Assembly: GCA_029268225.1 (NCBI GenBank)
Contig: JAJUGJ010000014.1
Coordinates: forward strand, 1 to 64,000
Reading direction: 5' to 3'
DNA: 64,000 bases
Origin: Burkholderiales bacterium
Lineage (GTDB): Bacteria; Pseudomonadota; Gammaproteobacteria; Burkholderiales; Burkholderiaceae_C
Under the pieces are notes generated by a model. That model made no database searches. It was not told the origin of the DNA and saw only the letters and a list, made by a program, of their open reading frames with translations. Numbering within the stretch: position 1 is the stretch's first letter; every line of letters starts with the position of its first letter. The position numbers and the translations under genes were made by a program. This document shows positions 27,252-35,447 of this stretch, piece by piece.

Positions 27252-29365
27252 TGCAACATTGGGGCATGGGCCCGCTCACCCGCGAGGGCCGAGACACACT
27301 CTGGCTGCTCCTGGCTCTGGCCTGGAGCTTGGCGCCACACCTCAGTCGTCTGCCCTTGTGGTGCAGCGTGGGCACGGTGCTGGCCCTCCTGTGGCGCGCC
27401 GGGCTGGCTTGGCGCGATGCACCACTGCCGCCTCGCTGGGTGCTGTTCATCAGCTTGGCCGGCGCAGTGGGGCTGACCTTGTCGACCCACCAAAGCCTGT
27501 TTGGCCGTGACGCAGGCATCACCCTCGTGACCGTGCTGGCCGCACTCAAAACGCTGGAGTTGCGTGCACGCCGCGATGCATTTGTGATCACCTGCCTGGG
27601 CTTTTTCCTGGCGTTCACGCAGTTTCTGTACTCGCAAAGCATCGTCATGGCCCTGCTGATGCTTCTGGCAGCCTGGGCATTGCTGAGCTCACTGGTTCTG
27701 TCGCAACGTCCGCTGGGCCGCCCGTCGATAGGGAGTGCACTCAAGGCATCGGGCATCAGCCTACTGTGGGGTCTGCCACTGATGCTGGCCTTGTATGTGT
27801 TCTTTCCGCGCCTGGGCCCCCTGTGGAGCCTCCCTACGGATGCGGGCAGCAAGACCGGCTTGTCAGATCGACTCAAACTCGGCCATGTGTCTGAACTGGC
27901 CCTGGACGACAGCATCGCCATGCGTGTGCGCTTCGATGGCGTTGTCCCACGCCCCAACCAGATGTACTTCCGTGGCCCGGTGCTGACCTGGTTCGATGGC
28001 CAGACGTGGTCGGCTCGCACCCTCCCCTTCCGCGCTCAACTCAGCATGGAAGCCGGCCCCGCGATCCAGGCACAAGGCCCCGGCTTGAGCTACCAGGTGA
28101 CCCTGGAGCCCACAAGACTTCGATCTTTGCCTTTGCTGGACGGCACGCTGGTGGCCAGGCCGACGCCCCCTGCAACGCAGCCCGACATGCGTCGCTGGGG
28201 TTTGGACTGGGAAACCGGTCGTCCCGTGGGCGAGCGCATCCAGGTCAGCGCGCAAGCGTGGCTGGATGCGCGTGACACGACTGTCGAGGGCCTGACGCGG
28301 CAAACACCCTACCTGCAACTGCCCGCCGGCTTCAACCCGCGCACCCTGGCGTGGGCGCGCACGCAACGCGCCTTGCCGAGCTTGGCCCAGGCCGACGCAC
28401 GCACGGTTTCGCTGGCACTGTTGCAGCACATTCGCACCGAAAAGTTTGCTTACACGCTGGCACCCGAAGATGATGCGCCCGGTCCAGATGGCCTCCCCGA
28501 GCGTCACCTGATTGATCGCTTCTGGCTGGATCGTCGCACCGGCTTTTGCGAGCACTTTGCCACGGCCTATGTCGTGGTGATGCGAGCCATGGGCGTACCT
28601 GCGCGCGTGGTGACGGGCTTTCAGGGCGCAGAGCTCAACACGGTGGACGGACAGTATGTCGTGCGTAACAGCGACGCGCACGCCTGGGCCGAGTTCTGGC
28701 AAGAGGGCGAGGGTTGGGTGCGAGTGGACCCCACTGCAGCCGTGGCACCTGACCGCATCGAGCGCAGCGGTGGACCCCGGCTTGGCCAAGGCGGGCTGGC
28801 CGGTGTGTTGGGTGAAGGTCAGGCACGGTGGTGGCGGACCTGGCAAGCCTACATCGACGCGGGCAACCACCGCTGGAATGTCTGGGTGCTGCAGTACGCA
28901 CGCGAGCAGCAACTGGGTCTGCTTCAAAACTGGGGGGTCGATGCGCACAACTGGGCCGACCTCTTGCGCATCTGCGCCATGATCTTCGCGGCCGTGAGCC
29001 TGAGCGGCTTGGCTTGGTTGTGGTGGCAGCGTCCTCGCCCCACACGCGGCCCATGGGACCACACCATGTGGCAACTTCACCGCAGCCTCGTCAGCCTGGG
29101 TCTCACGGCCCCTGAAGGTTGCCCTGCGCCGGCCCCTGCACTCGCCTGGGCGAGACGTGTGCGTGAAACGTCGGCCAACACACTCCCCAAAGAACTGAGT
29201 CACTTTCTACAAGTGCAGTTGAGCGCACTGGATGCTTTGCGCTACGCCGCCCCAGGCGAGCAAACTGTGCCGCCCTTGAGGGAAGCGCAGCGCCTGGTCA
29301 AACAGATTCGCCAACACATCCAGACCCATCGCCGCACGCGCACTGCGCCGCCCCGCCAGCCATGA
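27251..29365 (+). CDS. tgpA: TgpA-like membrane transglutaminase (DUF3488)
   Basis: The 704 residues contain an N-terminal block of about five or six membrane helices (residues 15-190), then a periplasmic transglutaminase-like domain with Cys433 (GFCEHFA), His477 (SDAHAWAE) and Asp493 (VDPTAAV) forming the triad, one more helix near residue 580 (ICAMIFAAVSLSGLAWLWW), and a C-terminal DUF4129-like tail. The Pseudomonas homologue TgpA has periplasmic transglutaminase activity and is essential. The mltB gene downstream fits a role at the cell wall. Confidence 0.93.
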   Translation: MQHWGMGPLTREGRDTLWLLLALAWSLAPHLSRLPLWCSVGTVLALLWRAGLAWRDAPLPPRWVLFISLAGAVGLTLSTHQSLFGRDAGITLVTVLAALKTLELRARRDAFVITCLGFFLAFTQFLYSQSIVMALLMLLAAWALLSSLVLSQRPLGRPSIGSALKASGISLLWGLPLMLALYVFFPRLGPLWSLPTDAGSKTGLSDRLKLGHVSELALDDSIAMRVRFDGVVPRPNQMYFRGPVLTWFDGQTWSARTLPFRAQLSMEAGPAIQAQGPGLSYQVTLEPTRLRSLPLLDGTLVARPTPPATQPDMRRWGLDWETGRPVGERIQVSAQAWLDARDTTVEGLTRQTPYLQLPAGFNPRTLAWARTQRALPSLAQADARTVSLALLQHIRTEKFAYTLAPEDDAPGPDGLPERHLIDRFWLDRRTGFCEHFATAYVVVMRAMGVPARVVTGFQGAELNTVDGQYVVRNSDAHAWAEFWQEGEGWVRVDPTAAVAPDRIERSGGPRLGQGGLAGVLGEGQARWWRTWQAYIDAGNHRWNVWVLQYAREQQLGLLQNWGVDAHNWADLLRICAMIFAAVSLSGLAWLWWQRPRPTRGPWDHTMWQLHRSLVSLGLTAPEGCPAPAPALAWARRVRETSANTLPKELSHFLQVQLSALDALRYAAPGEQTVPPLREAQRLVKQIRQHIQTHRRTRTAPPRQP

Positions 29366-29468
29366 TGCAGGAGAGCCGCCGCCTGAGCTTGGCCCCGGCA
29401 GCATCTCCTGACCATCAGGCCCCCTTTGGTCTGCCACACTGCACCCAGACCTCCGTTATTCACCCGAC

Positions 29469-30656
29469 ATGTCCATGCTGATTCGTCGTCATCTCATCAC
29501 TGCCCCCCGTTGGAGTGGGCTCTGCCTCAGCGCAGCCCTGCTGTGCGCCTGCAGCACGTCGCAACCACCCACGCAAGAGCTTCCACCTCCCGGTACCGCT
29601 GCTTCAGCGCCTGCGCTCACACCAACGGCCGAAATCCAGGCTGTGAACACGCCAACGGTGGAGCCTCAACGGGTGACACGTCCAGGTGACACAGACAGCT
29701 ACGGCGGCCGCACTGACGCGCGGGCGCTGGCCCGCGAGATCGCGCAGGCACACGCATTGGACGAGGCCTGGGTATGGTCGGCATTGTCGGCGGCTCGTTA
29801 CCAAAGTCAGGCCGCCCGACTGATGATGCCGGCCCCCCGTGGCACCGCCAAGAATTGGGGGGTGTATCGCTCACGGTTCATCGAGCCCATTCGCATCCGT
29901 GCTGGCGTCGCGTTCTGGCAGCAATACGAAGGTGAACTCAAACGCGCCGAAACCCAATACGGCGTGCCGGCAGAGATCATCGCAGGGGTGATCGGCGTTG
30001 AAACCATTTACGGCCGCTACACGGGCAACTTCCGTGTACTGGATGTGTTGACCACCTTGTCTCTCGATTTCCCAACTGGCCGCAGTGACCGCAGCCCATT
30101 CTTCAAGAAGGAATTGGGCGCATATCTGAAACTCTGTGCTGAACAACGCCTGGCCCCGGAGGCGGTCTCAGGCTCCTACGCCGGCGCCATTGGTTGGCCG
30201 CAATTCATGCCCAGCTCCATTCGACGCTGGGGAGTGGATTTCGATGGCAATGGCAAAGTGGACCTGCAAAACAGCCCGATCGACGCCATTGGCAGCGTGG
30301 CGCATTACCTGGCAGAGCATGGCTGGCGAACGGGACAAGCCACTCATTTCAGCGTGACCGCCCCGTCTGACGACGCAGCACGCCACAAGCTGCTGGCCCC
30401 CGATATTCTCCCGAGCTTTTCTGTGGATGAAATGCGCAGCCTGGGGGCCACCCTGCCCGAATCGGCCTCTCAACATTCCGGCCCCCTGGCCTTGGTGCTT
30501 CTGGAAAATGGCGACAGTGAACCGACCCTGATTGCGGGGACAGAGAATTTCTATGCCATCACGCGTTACAACCAGTCCAGCTATTACGCCTTGGCTGTCG
30601 TGGAACTGGGGCAGGCCGTGAGCCAAGCCGCGAAGACGACACGTTCCACACCATGA
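29469..30656 (+). CDS. mltB: lytic murein transglycosylase B
   Basis: This is an outer-membrane lipoprotein that cleaves glycan strands between MurNAc and GlcNAc with anhydro-MurNAc formation (GH103). The 395 residues start with a lipoprotein-type signal ending LLCAC (C28; a Cys at -2 is unusual), a Pro/Thr-rich linker to about residue 75, and then the catalytic domain with the general acid E178 in GVIGVETIYGRYTGNF and the SYAGAIGWPQFMPSS motif. It follows the transglutaminase gene by about 100 bases on the same strand. Confidence 0.96.
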   Translation: MSMLIRRHLITAPRWSGLCLSAALLCACSTSQPPTQELPPPGTAASAPALTPTAEIQAVNTPTVEPQRVTRPGDTDSYGGRTDARALAREIAQAHALDEAWVWSALSAARYQSQAARLMMPAPRGTAKNWGVYRSRFIEPIRIRAGVAFWQQYEGELKRAETQYGVPAEIIAGVIGVETIYGRYTGNFRVLDVLTTLSLDFPTGRSDRSPFFKKELGAYLKLCAEQRLAPEAVSGSYAGAIGWPQFMPSSIRRWGVDFDGNGKVDLQNSPIDAIGSVAHYLAEHGWRTGQATHFSVTAPSDDAARHKLLAPDILPSFSVDEMRSLGATLPESASQHSGPLALVLLENGDSEPTLIAGTENFYAITRYNQSSYYALAVVELGQAVSQAAKTTRSTP

Positions 30657-30775
30657 TGGCGTTTGCAGCGCAAGCTTGGAATTACTTCACAAAACTTCAT
30701 GCAAAAGATCTTGCAAGTTGTCTGCATAAAACCCCCGCGCGGAAAGCGGATAAGTTGTTTTGAAATTTAAGGCAA

Positions 30776-30805
30776 TTGCAGGGTATTTATTTTTGGGTTT
30801 AGAAT
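30776..30805 (+). promoter_or_regulatory. promoter of the H-NS gene in an AT-rich leader
   Basis: TTGCAG (30776-30781) and TAGAAT (30800-30805) are 18 bases apart. The 247-base gap between mltB and this gene is much more AT-rich than its surroundings, with A/T runs that could bend and bind the protein itself (autoregulation, inferred). No other gene is seen in the gap. Confidence 0.6.
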
Positions 30806-30903
30806 AATCGCCAGATGACGTGGAGACAGCCAGCAAGTTGCCTCCGGTCTCGCCCTCCCAATAAGTATTCAAGCCCTGGCAACAGCGCATCAAAGGATCG
30901 TAC

Positions 30904-31242
30904 ATGAGCAACTACCAAGACCTCCTCGCCCAAAAAGCCGCCCTCGAAAAGCAAGCCGCAGAACTGGAAAAGGCGTTGCAGGAAGCACGCCGCGCCGAAC
31001 GCGCTGGCGTGATCGCTCAGATCAAGTCGTTGCTGGCTGAACACGGCCTGACCGTGGCTGACCTGGGCCTGAAGGCTGGCGGCAAGGTGGCTGGCACCCC
31101 GAGCAGCAGCGCCGGCCGCAAGGTGGCTCCGAAGTATCGCAACAATGCCACCGGCGAAACCTGGACCGGCCGTGGTCTGCAACCCAAATGGATTCAAGCC
31201 GCCATTGCTTCTGGCAAGAAGCTGGAAGACTTCGCGATCTGA
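30904..31242 (+). CDS. H-NS family nucleoid-associated DNA-binding protein
   Basis: This is a 112-residue H-NS-like xenogeneic silencer. Residues 3-45 form a Lys/Glu/Ala-rich coiled-coil oligomerisation region. A Gly/Ser/Lys linker (GLKAGGKVAGTPSSSAGRK) leads to the C-terminal DNA-binding domain TWTGRGLQPKWIQAA, whose TGRG loop binds the AT-rich minor groove. AAAGGA precedes the ATG. It stands alone with its own promoter and terminator. The sequence form is that of Burkholderiales paralogues. Confidence 0.95.
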   Translation: MSNYQDLLAQKAALEKQAAELEKALQEARRAERAGVIAQIKSLLAEHGLTVADLGLKAGGKVAGTPSSSAGRKVAPKYRNNATGETWTGRGLQPKWIQAAIASGKKLEDFAI

Positions 31243-31281
31243 CACAAACCGTCAAACCACGCGGTCTCTCCGCACTGCCAA

Positions 31282-31308
31282 AGCCGATGCATCTGCATCG
31301 GCTTTTTT
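31282..31308 (+). terminator. intrinsic terminator of the H-NS gene
   Basis: The 9-bp stem AGCCGATGC/GCATCGGCT (31282-31290 with 31295-31303) has a 4-base loop and is followed by TTTTT. Confidence 0.88.
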
Positions 31309-31343
31309 CATGGCTGCGCCGCCATGCACAGCCATGGCCTTGA

Positions 31344-34118
31344 TCAAGGAGACTTGAAATCTCCTGCGACCCCCAGCACGAACTGATCTGGCTGAATATA
31401 GCGACGCAAGGCTTCATTCACCTGCGCCAGTGTCAACCTCTCCAATGCCTGATCCACCTGTGCCGAGACGGCAAAAGTGCGCTGGAGATACAGATTGCTC
31501 GCCCACGCACCAGCGAGACGTCCATCTTGGGCTCGGCCCAAGCGCCGGAAATTCAACAATCCCCGCTTGCCCGCTTCGAATTCAGCAACCGAGAATCCAT
31601 CTTGGCGCGCACGCTGGATCTCTTCCTGGAAGGCGGCGAGCACTTTGTCACGGTTTTGAGGCGCAAAATTGGCCGCGGCATGCCAGTGAGAATGAGGCTC
31701 CTCGGCATTCCACTGAACGGAACTGTAAACGCTGTATGACAAGCCATCCTTCTCACGAATCCGGTTCCACAAACGGGAATCTCCGCCGCCGCCGAGCAGG
31801 TAATTCGCGAGCATGAGGGCGGGATAATCGGCGTGTGTATCGCTCAAAGGCAAGGGCAAGCTCACTGACATGGCAGCGTTTTGCCGATCCGGGGTGAGCA
31901 ATTGCATCCGGGTCGGTGGAACGGTCCTGTAAGGCTCAGCCAACCGTGCATACGGTGATGGGCTGCGCCAGTCTCCGAAGGCGGCCTCCAGTGCCTGAAC
32001 CGTGGCGTTCACGTCCAGATCCCCGACAGCGGCAAACTGCGCATGACTGGTGCCCAAAAACTGCTGATGGAACGCCTTGATTCGGTCCACCTGCACGGCC
32101 TTCCAGTCGGCCTCGACTTCGTCAAAGGTGCGTGCATGACGCACATCGCCGCGCGGATAGGGGTTACCGTGGCGATCCATCGCCTCTGCCAACAAGGCAC
32201 CAGGCTCTTTGCGCTGTGTATCCAACTCCGACAGTGCCTCACGCCGCACCTCCTCCAGGACATCGGCTGGCAGAGAGGGATAGCGCAGCATCTCGGAGAT
32301 GAGTGCGATGGCGGCAGGCAACTTGTCACGTCGGGTCGAGAACTGCACCGACATGCGGCCTGGGCCAGCTGACACCGACCACGCCATTTGCAGCTCATCG
32401 AGGCGATCGTGCAGTTGCTGGCGGTTCAGGTTGCGGGTGCCCTTGTCGAACAAGGCTGCCAATGCGGAGGGCACAGCCCCCCAATTGGCAAGTGACTTTT
32501 CATCGCCAAAGCGCAGGGTCATTTGCACTTCTACCGCTTGGCCGCGGGTGGACTTGGGCAACAAAGCCAGCTGCATACCTGAAGACAATGCAAGCCGCTG
32601 TGTACGCGCATCGATGTTGGCCGGGCTCGCATCGAATGCCTCGACCGTGGCCGCAGCTGCCTGCCCCTTGAAGTCTTTCATGGCCGCGGCCACATCGACA
32701 CGAGCAGGCTCGGGTGCACGCTGGGGCGTCGTTGTGGGCACGTACTGACCCAAAGTGCGATTGGAAGCGACAAAGGTCTGCGCCGCCACGCGTTGCACAT
32801 CGGCCAGCGTCAGCGCCTTGACCCGGTCACGAATCAGGAAAAACAGACGCCAGTCGCCCAAAGCCACCGCCTCGGACAACACAACGCCCACACGCTCCGG
32901 ATCGGCAAAGCCCTGCTCCCATTCGTTGAGCCATTTGGTTTTGGCACGCGCCAACTCGGCTTCGGTGATGGGCTGCTTGGCCACCGACTCAATCTCGGCG
33001 AGCATGGCCTGGGCGGCTTTGGCCGGATCCTGCTCGCTGCTCAGCTGTGCGCCCAGCAAGATCTGCCCTGGATCGGCCAGGCCCTGCGAGAAGCCAAATA
33101 CCGAAGCCACCAGCTGCTGTTCAGTGAGACGGCGGTGCAGGCGACCAGATGGCGCCTCGCCGTAAATGGAGGAGAGGATCTCCACCGCGGCATAGTCAGG
33201 GTGCGCGCCCGGCACCACATGGTAGGCCGCAAACAGCAGGGGCACTCCCCCCACGCGACGCACCGTCACATTGCGCTCGCCATCCTGAACCGGATCAAGG
33301 GTGTAGAGAGGCGGCAGCACCCTCTTGGGCTTGGGGATGGCGCCAAACGACTGCTGCACCCAGGTCAACACCTTGGCCACATCGAACTTGCCGCTGACGA
33401 TGAGGGTGGCGTTATCAGGCTGGTAATAGCGCTGGTAAAACGCCTTGAGGTTACCGATGTCGACATTCTCGACGTCGCTGCGCGCGCCAATGGTGGACTT
33501 GCCGTAGTTGTGCCACTGGTACATGGTGGCCAGCGTCTTCTCCAGCAAGATGCGGCCTGGGTTGTTCTCACCCATTTCCATCTCGTTGCGCACCACCGTC
33601 ATCTCGCTGTCAAGGTCCTTGCGAGCGATGAAGCTGTTGACCATGGCATCGGCCTGCCAGTTCAGATACCACTTCAGGTTGTCGTCATTCGCGGCAAAGC
33701 TGGCAAAGTAATTGGTGCGGTCGTACCAGGTGGTGCCATTGGCGCTGAGTCCACGCTTGTTGAATTCGGCCCACACCTGGGGATGGCGTGGGCTGCCCTT
33801 GAAAATCAGGTGCTCCAGCAAGTGGGCCATGCCGGTTTCGCCATAGCCCTCGTGGCGCGACCCCACCCGATAGGTGACGTTGACCGTGGTGGTGGGCTTG
33901 GCATCATCGGGCACCAGCAACACCTGCAGCCCATTGGGCAAGCGGTACTCGCTGATGCCCTCCACACTGGTGACCTTCTGCCCCGCCCCCTTCGACACCG
34001 CCGCGCGAGACAGGCTGGCCACATTCGGGGAGGCGTGCGCCAAGGGCACCCAGGCCGAAGCAATCAGAAGAGGCAGCAACGCAAAGGTCAAACGTGTCGG
34101 TTTGGTCATGAAATCCAT
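31344..34118 (-). CDS. M16 family zinc metallopeptidase, two-domain, exported
   Basis: This is a periplasmic insulinase-type protease of 924 residues with two M16 halves in one chain. A signal peptide (LTFALLPLLIASAWVPLAHA) is followed by the active half with the inverted zinc motif HLLEH (H99, E102, H103) and the third ligand around E179 (VVRNEMEMGEN). The C-terminal half (from about residue 480) lacks HxxEH, as is usual, and has the R/Y-type substrate-binding stretch DGLSYSVYSS. Start at 34118 or 34109 is uncertain. The frame stays open far upstream over the divergent gene, but that is not coding. Substrates are unknown. Confidence 0.93.
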   Translation of the reverse strand: MDFMTKPTRLTFALLPLLIASAWVPLAHASPNVASLSRAAVSKGAGQKVTSVEGISEYRLPNGLQVLLVPDDAKPTTTVNVTYRVGSRHEGYGETGMAHLLEHLIFKGSPRHPQVWAEFNKRGLSANGTTWYDRTNYFASFAANDDNLKWYLNWQADAMVNSFIARKDLDSEMTVVRNEMEMGENNPGRILLEKTLATMYQWHNYGKSTIGARSDVENVDIGNLKAFYQRYYQPDNATLIVSGKFDVAKVLTWVQQSFGAIPKPKRVLPPLYTLDPVQDGERNVTVRRVGGVPLLFAAYHVVPGAHPDYAAVEILSSIYGEAPSGRLHRRLTEQQLVASVFGFSQGLADPGQILLGAQLSSEQDPAKAAQAMLAEIESVAKQPITEAELARAKTKWLNEWEQGFADPERVGVVLSEAVALGDWRLFFLIRDRVKALTLADVQRVAAQTFVASNRTLGQYVPTTTPQRAPEPARVDVAAAMKDFKGQAAAATVEAFDASPANIDARTQRLALSSGMQLALLPKSTRGQAVEVQMTLRFGDEKSLANWGAVPSALAALFDKGTRNLNRQQLHDRLDELQMAWSVSAGPGRMSVQFSTRRDKLPAAIALISEMLRYPSLPADVLEEVRREALSELDTQRKEPGALLAEAMDRHGNPYPRGDVRHARTFDEVEADWKAVQVDRIKAFHQQFLGTSHAQFAAVGDLDVNATVQALEAAFGDWRSPSPYARLAEPYRTVPPTRMQLLTPDRQNAAMSVSLPLPLSDTHADYPALMLANYLLGGGGDSRLWNRIREKDGLSYSVYSSVQWNAEEPHSHWHAAANFAPQNRDKVLAAFQEEIQRARQDGFSVAEFEAGKRGLLNFRRLGRAQDGRLAGAWASNLYLQRTFAVSAQVDQALERLTLAQVNEALRRYIQPDQFVLGVAGDFKSP

Positions 34119-34289
34119 CAGCGTGAACAAGGCATGCCACGAATGCCAGACATGTGTGGCGCAGGTGTCAACCGCCTGCCGTGGCTGTGAGTGTAGGGGG
34201 GCGCGGAAAGGTTCCCCTCTTGTGTTGACACCACCCTGAAACCGCGTTGTGCATGTTAAAAAGACAGCATCCAGATAAACCCGCACATC
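34119..34289. other. divergent intergenic region
   Basis: These 171 bases separate the M16 peptidase and the exporter operon and must hold both promoters. A TTGACA occurs on the plus strand near 34224, but I see no -10 at normal spacing. No small gene is evident. Confidence 0.4.
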
Positions 34290-35447
34290 ATGTCCGAATC
34301 CACCCCCGCTTCGCACGCCAAGCTCCGACAAATCCTCATCTGGGGAGCCGTGGCCCTGGCCGTGGGCGGCGGCGTGCTGGGCTGGCAGCGCCTCAAGCCT
34401 CAAGGCTTGCCGCCCAGCATCGCCAGCGGCAATGGCCGACTGGAAGCCACCGACACCGACATCGCCACCAAGACCGGGGGCCGTATCAAACAGGTGCTGG
34501 TGCGGGAGGGTGACAACGTGAAGGCGGGCCAGACCCTGGTCATCATGGACACCGCTTTGCTGGAAGCCGATCTGGCCCGTGCACAAGCGCAGGTCCGCCA
34601 AGCCCAGCAAGCCAGCGCCACTGTCGATGCACTGCTGGCTCAACGCCAACAGGCGGTGACCACGGCTTCGGCCCAGGTCGCCCAGCGCGAAGCCCAACTG
34701 GCCTTGGTGAGCAAAGAATATCAGCGTGCCAAGGAACTGGTCGCCCAAGGCTTCCTGCCGCCTCAAAAGCTCGACGAGGCCAATGCGCAACTGCAAGGTG
34801 CACGCGCTGCTTTGAGCGCCGCACGCTCGCAGGTGGCCGAAGCCCGTACCGCCATCACCACCACCGAATCCCAGCGCACCGAAGCGCAATCGGCGATTGA
34901 AACGGCGCAGGCCAGTGTCAAGCGCATCGAAGCCGACCTCGCCGACGCCACCCTGAAGGCACCGCGCGACGGCCGCATCCAGGTCCGTGCCGCCCAGGAA
35001 GGCGAGGTGCTCGGCGGTGGCGGCCGTGTGCTGTCCATGGTCGACCTGAGCGACGTCTACATGACCTTCTTCCTGCCTGAAACCGCAGCCGGCCGTGTGG
35101 CGATTGGCAGCGAGGCCCGTCTGGTGCTGGACGCCGCCCCGCAATATGTGATCCCAGCCAAGGTCACCTTCGTGGCCAGCGTGGCCCAGTTCACGCCCAA
35201 GACCGTCGAGACCGCCGTGGAACGCCAGAAGCTGATGTTCAAGGTACGCGCGCACATCGACCCCCAACTGCTGGCCCGCTACACCAGCCAGGTCAAGACC
35301 GGCATGCCGGGCATGGCCCATGTGCGCATTGACGCCAATGCCCCCTGGCCGGAGAAGTTGGCCGTGAAGCTGCCTGCCGAGCCTGCCCCGGCACCTGCCA
35401 ATGCCTCGGCACCCGCATCCGCTCCGGCCACCGCCTCCGCACCGTGA
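34290..35447 (+). CDS. yhiI: HlyD-family adaptor of a YhiI/RbbA/YhhJ-type exporter
   Basis: This is a membrane-fusion protein of 385 residues with one N-terminal membrane anchor ([17 protein letters not shown]), two barrel-sandwich halves ([25 protein letters not shown] and [22 protein letters not shown]) around a long Ala/Gln/Glu-rich coiled-coil hairpin (residues about 95-215), and an Ala/Pro tail. Its stop overlaps the next start by 4 bases. In E. coli the same order yhiI-rbbA-yhhJ is found, which is why I use the symbol. Probably drug or small-molecule export. Confidence 0.9.
   Translation: MSESTPASHAKLRQILIWGAVALAVGGGVLGWQRLKPQGLPPSIASGNGRLEATDTDIATKTGGRIKQVLVREGDNVKAGQTLVIMDTALLEADLARAQAQVRQAQQASATVDALLAQRQQAVTTASAQVAQREAQLALVSKEYQRAKELVAQGFLPPQKLDEANAQLQGARAALSAARSQVAEARTAITTTESQRTEAQSAIETAQASVKRIEADLADATLKAPRDGRIQVRAAQEGEVLGGGGRVLSMVDLSDVYMTFFLPETAAGRVAIGSEARLVLDAAPQYVIPAKVTFVASVAQFTPKTVETAVERQKLMFKVRAHIDPQLLARYTSQVKTGMPGMAHVRIDANAPWPEKLAVKLPAEPAPAPANASAPASAPATASAP

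Noticed and set aside
34119..35321. A long upstream extension of the M16 peptidase frame
   Set aside because: It lies antisense to the HlyD-family gene, has no domain of its own, and the signal peptide of the peptidase begins at about 34118.
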